This document shows, in pieces, positions 34,246-40,496 of a stretch of 40,496 nucleotides of DNA. The notes below the pieces were generated by a model. It was given only the letters and a program-made list of their open reading frames with translations, did not search any database and had not been told where the DNA came from. Position numbers and translations under genes: made by a program. Every line of letters begins with the position of its first letter. Position 1 is the stretch's first letter. The DNA lies in assembly GCA_025526935.1 (NCBI GenBank), contig JAHLKD010000160.1, forward strand, positions 1 through 40,496. The letters run 5' to 3'. This stretch comes from Cladochytrium replicatum. Taxonomy: Eukaryota > Chytridiomycota > Chytridiomycetes > Cladochytriales > Cladochytriaceae.

Positions 34246-37115
34246 ATGCAAGTCGACTCCCTCCAAAGCGCATTGATGCCAACCGCGGTGGCTGCTGGCG
34301 CCGCCGCTGCTGCTACGGCCGCCCAACCCGCACCTACAGGTGATGCGGGTGGTGATGATCCCTTTTCATTGGCAAAGCAAGTCGCTTCAAGCATGGGCTA
34401 TGCACCACTCACATTTGTTGGTGTGCTTCTTGTGGGTAAGTTTTTTTGAACTGCATTGAACTTGGTGAAAGTGTAGCTCAGCATTTTCTGTTTATGTACA
34501 GGTGTTGCAGTGAAGAAAGGCCTCGACTGGACAAACCAATGGAAGGAATCGGGTCATCTCCAACGGCAAAAGCAAATCGCAATGGAGTACGAAAAATGTC
34601 TCTCGAATACCGCTGTTACTCCCAAAGAGTTCCTCACCGCGCTGCTCAACGATGGACTGTTCGTCAGTGTACCCACGATCCACGAATGGGAGAGCAAACT
34701 CAACAAAACGTCCAACCTCTACACCACAGCATTCAACATCATCGATGAACTCCTGTATAGAGAATTTAGCAGCAAGGGAATGACACTGTCGTTGATACAT
34801 CTGTTTGCGATGCATGCCGTCGAACTGACATACTTGAAATGCGACGACCGATGCGTGCAGAAAGTGAGGGCGGTCGCGTCGTTTGCAAGAACGTTAGCGG
34901 ATTTGGTACGAACCAAGCAGATACTAAAGGAATCGATGTCGGAGCCTCATGCGAAGGAGCAGCTTTTTTTGCGGGTGGAGAAAGCGTTTCGGAGGGCGGC
35001 GGATCAGTTACAAGCCGAGCAGAACGACATTCGCTTTCATCGAGAGAACATATCCGGATTGCTTAGAAACCACGTTCATCATTTCGGTGCGCTTTTGTTC
35101 AAACTTACGTCGCCTGCCTCAAAAGTTCGCAGCAGCTTGGACGCTATTATCGAGACTGTGCCGATCACCGAGTCGCCAGAACTTCCGATGCTGAAAGAGA
35201 TCGTTGAGCTGACTTCTATCAGAGCGCTCAGTGATTTGCGATGGCGAGAAAAGTGGGCTCACTTTTCGTACACTCCAATCCAGTTACCAGCCAACTACGT
35301 CCTCAAAGGTTGGAATTAAAGTCATCTTAGATCTGAAGACTTACTCTACGTTGACAAATTCTAGATACCGAATCAGACTACATTTTGGGTATCCGTTCGC
35401 TCGGTCATATCGCCCTATGGCGACTAGATGTTGAGCAATGGAAAGATGATCTTGACCTGAACCACGTCAGCCGGACATGGAAGATGCTTTTTAAATCAGT
35501 CACAAACCTCCTCAGTTCCTACCGAAAGCTTCGGGAGAAGGCGGACCACTTACGAATGACGTCCCCAAATTCGGTTCCAAAAGCCTGGCTCGCCAGAGTC
35601 GTTCCTATCAATGGTAGCCAACCACCTGAGCCGCTTTTCATCTTCCACATCTTATTGTCTCTTCAGATCGGTTCATCGACACGCGGGAAGTCATCCCAGT
35701 GCTCAAAAAGCACTTTGAAGAAATCAGCCGACTGCGGCTGGCTGCTCTTGGACATGCCGCTGAACGTGACCGGACAATCGAAGTGGATCTTCTTACGATG
35801 GATGAATCCGAACCAATCGCGGCGGACGCTGATGCTTTGGAGGAGCTGACATCAATCTATCTTCTCCACCAAGCACTGAGACAAGTCATTTCCAATATTG
35901 GAGGTGTTCCTAAGTGTGACGTTGCGGATCTTTGCATGTGCGGTTTAGAAGCGTACGGTTTTGAGTTTTATAAAGAGGAGAAGAGGGCGATTCAAGCGAA
36001 ACTTGGTGAGCCTTTTAGTTCTGTCGTTGAATTCATTAACATTCAGAGAACTAGTATCTTCCCCACAGAAATGGGCTGCGTTTGCAAAGATGGGTACGAT
36101 TGGAGCGATCGTCGGTGGACTGAGTAAGCGACACCAAAAAACACCAAATATGTCCCAGCTGACAAGTATATTCTGCTCAGTCGCACTTCCCGAACCAGTT
36201 ATATCAAACACCTTAGCGTTGCTGATCGGTGGCGTCGCTGGTGGCTACGGAGTAGTTTCGGAGAGCATCGATTTTGTCGCCCGGTACCGGGTGAACAACA
36301 AAGGAGACGTTGATTTAGCCCACGCGATTCAGCTGCATTATGGAGTACTCAAGCGGAAGACTCTCAAGGTAACATTAAGGGCGGATATAATTAACCATCA
36401 ACGGGACATCGACAATCGGGTTGTACCGAACCTCGAATCTGCCGTTATAACAAAAGTCTGCCTTCGTTACATCCATACTCTTTCTCTTCTTGGAGTCATG
36501 GATTGCTTCAAGGAGACCACGCCAATTTGGAGGTTCTTGTCGAACATGGAGTCTGAGCTCCTCGAGCAAACATCGCCTCCCCTTTATTCATCTCTGGTAT
36601 CACAAAATCAAATTGCTGTGCCAACTGCGGTAGAATCTCCCAGCTACGGAAAATCAGGGTCAAATGCATTGGAATCTAGTGCTGTCACTAATGTTGGCCA
36701 AGTTGTCGACTCGTGGGAAACTAAGTTATTGTACATTCGTGAACGACGTGGTGCAGTTGGGATGGGAACAACGGAGGAACCTATTCTTGCGCGATGTTTC
36801 TTTTCAGAAGGGGTGTTGAAGATTCAGTATGATGCCCAGCGACAAACAGGAGGAAAGGCAAACGTTGGACATACAGAGCATCGAGTTCTTTTGCGGGAGG
36901 GTATATGGCTGACGTTAGAACGCAACCGGGGAAAGCGGCGAGCAATGGAGCTTGTATTATCAGATGTAATTGCCGGGGAATTATTGGAGTACCGTTTGAG
37001 GGCACCGGAAGGGGCGGACGGCGAGTTGATCTGCAAGGAGGCGTTCAAGAGAGCTAGTGAGCATCAGCGGTGGTTGGCAGAACGAATGCGGGATGAGGAG
37101 AGTAGAGACCCTTAG
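34246..37115 (+). CDS. Unrecognised 883-residue membrane-associated protein
   Basis: Model join(34246..34435,34502..35308,35365..35613,35667..36005,36049..37115); introns 66, 56, 53 and 43 bp. An Ala-rich start is followed by a hydrophobic segment (LTFVGVLLVGVAV, residues about 53-67). A long mostly helical region comes next. Then two glycine-rich hydrophobic stretches appear: FAKMGTIGAIVGGLS (about 540-553) and SNTLALLIGGVAGGYGVV (about 581-598). The last 280 residues look globular. The shape suggests an organelle membrane protein with cytosolic or luminal domains. No family is recognised. The 43-bp last intron is short and uses acceptor CAGAG at 36048, because the neighbouring CAG breaks the frame; this junction needs transcript support. 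Confidence 0.72.
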
Positions 37116-37237
37116 ACCATTAAATTTGCATCAGCAAATTATGAAGTAAAATTTGGTGCATACACATATGTAGCACGAGGAGTCGGAAATGGGCATAATC
37201 AACTTCCACATTGATGAGTATTGTGGTGAATCAGCTT

Positions 37238-37497
37238 TGTTGGAGTATTAATTGTCCACCCCAAAATTTTATTCAAAATGTCGTAAATAGATGGTTTTTC
37301 TAACTTCACTAGATTTATTGAGAAAGATTTTTCTCCTTTTATAGAGCAGAAGTGGCAAAGGAAACATCTAGAAAGTAGGAAAAGAGAGAAGGAAAAGAAA
37401 CTTTTAACTTTCCAAATCAGGTAAACAATCAAGAAAGTGAATGATTCAGTGGCAGATGAACGGTTCAGGTGTAAATGAACTTGTCCGATTTACGACA
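37238..37497 (-). repeat. Solo-side LTR of the copia relic, 260 bp
   Basis: In element orientation it starts TGTCGTAAATCGG right after the polypurine tract and ends AATACTCCAACA, so it has the TG...CA ends of LTRs and a copia-typical CCAACA terminus. No second LTR is present in the window, so LTR divergence cannot be used for dating. The five bases beyond it (AGCTT, 37233-37237) could be one half of a target duplication. Confidence 0.75.
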
Positions 37498-37677
37498 CTC
37501 CCCCTACAACTGAGCTGTGAAGAAACAAACAAGTAAGAGGTCAAATGGAATCACAAAAGATTTAAATTGAACTGAATTCCATTTTCAATAGAAGACATAG
37601 AGAGAAACAAGAGAAAGAAACAAAAACAGGTACGAGACTTAAAAAAACAAGAAAACATCACAGTGATCCATTTATCG

Positions 37678-37897
37678 TTAAGATGAAATTCCAATGAGTG
37701 AGCGTAGGTGAGCGAATGTCGGTGCCGATAGAGCTTTGGTAAAAATGTCAGCGGCATTGTCCTTAGTTTCCACGTAGATAGGCCTAATTGTCTCTTGCAG
37801 GATTGCGTCGCGGATAAAGTGAAGGCGAATGTCGATGTGCTTAGTTCGTCCGTGTTCTGTTGGGTCTTTGAGGTGAGCAATACACGCTTGATTGTCC
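37678..37897 (-). pseudogene. Copia RNase H C-terminal fragment
   Basis: The frame reads DNQACIAHLKDPTEHGRTKH, then IDIRLHFIRDAI, then VETKDNAADIFTKALSAP. This is the classic C-terminus of copia RNase H (D-N-Q, H-x-R-T-K-H-I-D, T-x-D-x-x-A-D-I-x-T-K). It ends at a TAA at 37678-37680. It is fused by deletion to the first residues of the reverse-transcriptase region (ASPHREDWIRAMQEE), in a different frame. Confidence 0.88.
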
Positions 37898-37960
37898 AGC
37901 GTCCTCCTCCTGCATAGCCCGAATCCAATCCTCGCGATGTGGAGAGGCGAGGGCGTCGGC

Positions 37961-38878
37961 TTACGTTAGGGGTTCAGTGGAGGAGAACGATGCGGCCTGC
38001 AAAGCAAAGAGCTCAGAGGAGAAAGGAGCAAGAGCGGAGGAGCCACTGAGGTTGTCAGGGTCGAAGTCGAAAGGGTCGGGCGGGAGGGTGTCAGGATCAG
38101 TGGGATCCAACTCGAGAAGCATGGCAGAGTGGCGAGGAAGAGGATATGCGGTTGAGGCAAAAAGCAGGGGAAGAGCTGACTGGAGATATGGGGCCCAATC
38201 GAGAGAATCGAAAACATGGTCACCGAAATACACTCTGTCACAGGTGAACTTATCTTCTAAAAAGGTGGCATGGTGGGATTCGACAATTTTGCCAGTGGAT
38301 GGGACGTAGAACCGATGAGCATGTGTGCTGGGGTTGTAGCCGACAAAGATGGTCCGAACAGCACGAGAGTCGAACTTGCCTCCAACAGGAGGAAGACCGC
38401 CAAGACGAGGAACCAAGAGAATCCAAGCGTCGCACCCGAAAGTGCGAAGATGAGAAATATCCGGTTGATAACCGAACCAGGCTTCGAAAGGAGTCTTGTG
38501 ATCCAGAGAGCGTGTCGGCAAACGATTCAACAGGTAGACAGCAGTGCGTACGGCCTCTTCCCAGAATTCGGCAGGTAGGTTGGCGTGGTGAAGCAATGCG
38601 CAAGCGACGGTGAAGACGGTCAAGAAAAACCGCTCAGCGACACCGTTGTGTTGCAGAGTGGTGACTTCGGTAACGTCAATTGCGACACCGAGCTGGCTCA
38701 GGAACGATTTGAATTCCCCAAGGAACTCGCGTCCACCATCCGTTCGAATGGACTTGACCAGCTGTCCGGACTGTCTCTCAGAGTGTCGTCGCCAGGTGTC
38801 GAAGCTTGTGTTGACTGTACGAGCCTGCTTGTCTGAGGAGAAGAGCACCCAACGACCGGAGGTGCAGTCGTCGGTCAA
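37961..38878 (-). pseudogene. Copia integrase fragment
   Basis: About 305 codons of the copia integrase core and the following linker are open. Landmarks are SIRTDGGREFLGEFKSFL (second catalytic Asp), LQHNGVAER (catalytic Glu), AVYLLNRLPTRSL, TPFEAWFGYQPDISHLRTFG and FVGYNPSTHAHRFYVP. The zinc-binding N-terminus and the first catalytic Asp are cut off at about 38880. The residues after HNGVAER have diverged from the usual basic series, and a TAA (37961-37963) stops it before the reverse-transcriptase region. Confidence 0.88.
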
Positions 38879-38920
38879 ACCTGCCTAACAGTTATTCCAA
38901 GCCGGAATGTTAATAACATT

Positions 38921-39085
38921 CGGACGGACCATCCGACGCGAATTTATTAAATGCGGACGGACCGTCCACCTCGAATTTATTAGCCACGGACGGACCGTCC
39001 AACGCGTTTTTATTAGCCATGGACGGACCATCCAACCCATTTTTATTAACCATGGACGGACCTTCCAGATGCAATTTATTCTGCT
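38921..39085. repeat. 33-bp minisatellite with palindromic core, five units
   Basis: Units start at 38921, 38954, 38987, 39020 and 39053 and are each exactly 33 bp. All begin with GGACGGACC-type sequence. In units 2 and 3 the core GGACGGACCGTCC is a perfect 6-bp inverted repeat around one base, followed by an AT-rich TTTATTA. The period of 33 keeps one plus-strand frame open (38907-39095), which reads an 11-residue unit G-R-T-V/I-x-x-x-F-I-x-x. A start ATG precedes it at 38907, but translation is unproven. Confidence 0.9.
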
Positions 39086-39690
39086 TCAACTGTAATTCAT
39101 GCTACCTCAATCTCTCTTGTAGGTGGATTTTTCACTAAGTCTTTTCATTTCATGGGCCCAGCGATGATGCTGTTGGGAGAGACTCCTTTGATTTCGTGGG
39201 CTAGAGCATGCTACTGGAGTAGAGAATTGATTCTTTGTATTTGTTTGTCCAAAATCTCCACCAACCTTACACCTTGATAACAAGCTTCTCTGCCACGCCG
39301 GGGTTATCCTTTTTAGGCTAGAAGAGCGCAAGACCTAGCCACAGGGTCTTCCTGCTATAGATAGTGGATCTCAACTTCCTCTCCGGCCATACCACAGCTT
39401 CTACCGCTGCTATTAGTGCAACTTCCACTCTCGTCAAAGCTAGTCAACAATCTGAAGTATGCTCTCACACGGTACAGTATACACTAGGTGCTCATGGTCC
39501 TACCGTTAGATGCAATCTAGCAGCAGGGATGTTTCTGCAATGGACTGCAATGAGTTTGTTCAACCAGGTATCACTGAAACCACTCCTAAATCTGCCCCTG
39601 GTGAGCTTCTCACTACATGTGAACATACCCAATCTCGACCTTTCTCACTAAAGGGCTCATGTTTTTTGAGTAGCCGGGCCAATCTCGATC
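39086..39690. other. Subtelomeric spacer
   Basis: Open frames from 39364 on the plus strand (Ser/Thr/Ala-rich) end by 39651 and show no domain. They may be an upstream exon or leader of the zinc-finger pseudogene, but no splice link keeps a convincing frame. No RNA gene is visible. Confidence 0.45.
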
Positions 39691-40373
39691 ATGTCCATGT
39701 TAGACCAGCTGAGCAACCGCATCAAGGAACCCAGGATGGAGTGGATCACCAGAGAAGATGGCATGCTCGTGTGCACGCTTTGCACTGGCAAGGACCACAG
39801 GGAATACAAGGAGAGAGATGCTTTGAGGAAGCATTGTCGAGCTTCCCATCCCGCCAAGGAAGGGTTGGGCACCAATCCTAGAGTTCCTACGCGACGCGTT
39901 CGAGGTTGCGGGCCTCCCGGCTGCTGGCCAAGAAGGGGTTGACATGGCTCTTCGCATTCTGCAAGGCACTGTCAAGAGAGATAAGAACAGCCTCAACAAT
40001 GACAGTTACGAAGAGGACCTCGCCAACGTACGTGTAGCACCCCTTCACAATGAGAACCCTGTGAACAACCCTCTGATTCAGAGCGCCATAGCTACAGGAA
40101 ACCTTAGGCGTAAGCTTCCTTCATCAGGACTGCTGAAAGCATCTCACCTCTATCATTTCCTATCCTCCAGGGATAGCCTTGGATTTCTTCATAGCAGAAG
40201 AGTTTGGTGTGCTGGTTTGTATCAGCTGTGGCATTCTCGTGGACGCGTCTTCATGCGGGGCCCATGTCCAAAAGTACCACAGTCAGGTTGACAGGAGCAC
40301 CCGCCTGATTGCTTCAAGAGCACTTTTGAATCTAAACGTGGTAGGGTTAGTTAGGGTTAGTTATCTGCTATGA
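39691..40373 (+). pseudogene. Two-zinc-finger subtelomeric gene cut by the telomere
   Basis: The frame from 39691 has a C2H2-type finger (VCTLCTGKDHREYKERDA, then RKHCRASH). At about 39860 the reading must shift by one base to continue as APILEFLRDAFEVAGLPAAG. A 61-bp intron (40110-40170, donor GTAAGC, acceptor CCTCCAG) then joins it to IALDFFIAEEFGVLVCISCG. A second finger follows (C-I-S-C, then H-V-Q-K-Y-H). The frame runs into telomeric repeats and ends at TGA 40371-40373. Paired C-x2-C...H-x4-H fingers of this kind occur in fungal subtelomeric proteins, including some linked to RecQ-type helicases and Crypton-like elements. Whether a helicase once followed is inference. The gene is broken by the shift and has lost its 3' part. 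Confidence 0.65.
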
Positions 40374-40496
40374 AGAAGGGTTAGTTAGGGTTAGTTAGGG
40401 TTAGGGTTAGTTAGGGTTAGTTAGGGTTAGTTAGGGTTAGTTAGGGTTAGTTAGGGTTAGTTAGGGTTAGTTAGGGTTAGTTAGGGTTAGTTAGGG
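40342..40496 (+). repeat. Telomere: TTAGTTAGGG array
   Basis: From 40381 to 40496 the sequence is two copies of TTAGTTAGGG, one TTAGGG, then nine copies of TTAGTTAGGG, without error. A short proximal block (40342-40363) is of the same type and is separated by the 14-base non-telomeric insert TCTGCTATGAAGAA. The G-rich strand runs 5' to 3' toward the window end, as expected for a right chromosome end. The repeat differs from plain TTAGGG by an extra TTAG per unit. Confidence 0.95.

Larger units (their letters stand above)
37238..38884 (-). mobile_element. Collapsed Ty1/copia retrotransposon
   Basis: Reading the minus strand gives integrase (37961-38878), a short start of the reverse-transcriptase region, then directly the end of RNase H (37678-37897), a polypurine tract (AGGGGGAG beside 37497) and one LTR (37238-37497). 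Gag, protease, the integrase N-terminus and the 5' LTR are missing, and nearly all reverse transcriptase is deleted at about 37900. The element can no longer move by itself. Its right end at about 38884 meets the 33-bp minisatellite. Confidence 0.85.

Noticed and set aside
37551-37928. 125-codon minus-strand frame near the LTR
   Set aside because: It is out of frame with the RNase H relic that occupies the same bases and has no similarity of its own.
38907-39095. 62-codon frame over the minisatellite as a real gene
   Set aside because: The open frame follows from the 33-bp period (a multiple of three) in stop-free units; no promoter or conservation supports translation, so it is listed as a repeat only.

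Overview
This is eukaryotic DNA, most likely the end of a chromosome of a zoosporic (chytrid) fungus. Genes are dense on both strands and broken by short GT-AG introns, mostly 49-67 bp. There are no bacterial operons or ribosome binding sites. The right edge is a telomeric array of the TTAGGG type. The chytrid assignment is inference. It rests on the telomere type, a multi-membrane Sec22A/C-like protein, a crinkler-like relic and a relic of ankyrin-like repeats of a style I associate with chytrids. I cannot name a species. All gene models below were spliced by hand from reading frames and splice signals; their lengths close exactly in frame, but no transcript data were available. Layout: 1-615 holds a 15-bp tandem repeat and no gene. 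616-2679 (-) encodes an arrestin-fold protein. 2680-4865 has nothing I can support. 4866-7324 (-) is a tandem family of small secreted single-pass membrane proteins with six conserved cysteines: two intact copies flanking one decayed copy. 7833-10854 (-) encodes a RhoGAP-like protein with altered catalytic positions, head-to-head with a long coiled-coil protein (11080-14269, +). 14770-16158 is a decayed crinkler-like gene. 16411-19621 (+) encodes a double-stranded-RNA-binding protein with a triplicated 29-residue repeat. 20419-22155 (-) encodes a Sec22A/C-like longin protein, head-to-head with a PB1 plus VHL-beta-like protein (22441-24996, +). 24997-27120 is gene-poor and contains a frameshifted ankyrin-like pseudogene. 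27121-30163 (-) is a YML020W-like alpha/beta-hydrolase and 30321-32003 (-) is argininosuccinate synthase, the clearest metabolic gene. 32552-34012 (+) is a desaturase-family membrane enzyme and 34246-37115 (+) is an unrecognised 883-residue protein. From 37.2 kb the DNA becomes subtelomeric: a collapsed Ty1/copia element with one LTR, a 33-bp palindromic minisatellite, and a two-zinc-finger gene reading toward the chromosome end and running into the telomere. The array repeats mainly as a 10-mer, TTAGTTAGGG. How the genes work together: the single-copy genes are unrelated housekeeping or trafficking functions (arginine synthesis, lipid modification, vesicle traffic, Rho signalling, RNA binding) and form no evident pathway. 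The most unusual material is the telomere repeat and the gene it interrupts, the six-cysteine membrane family, and the PB1-VHL architecture.
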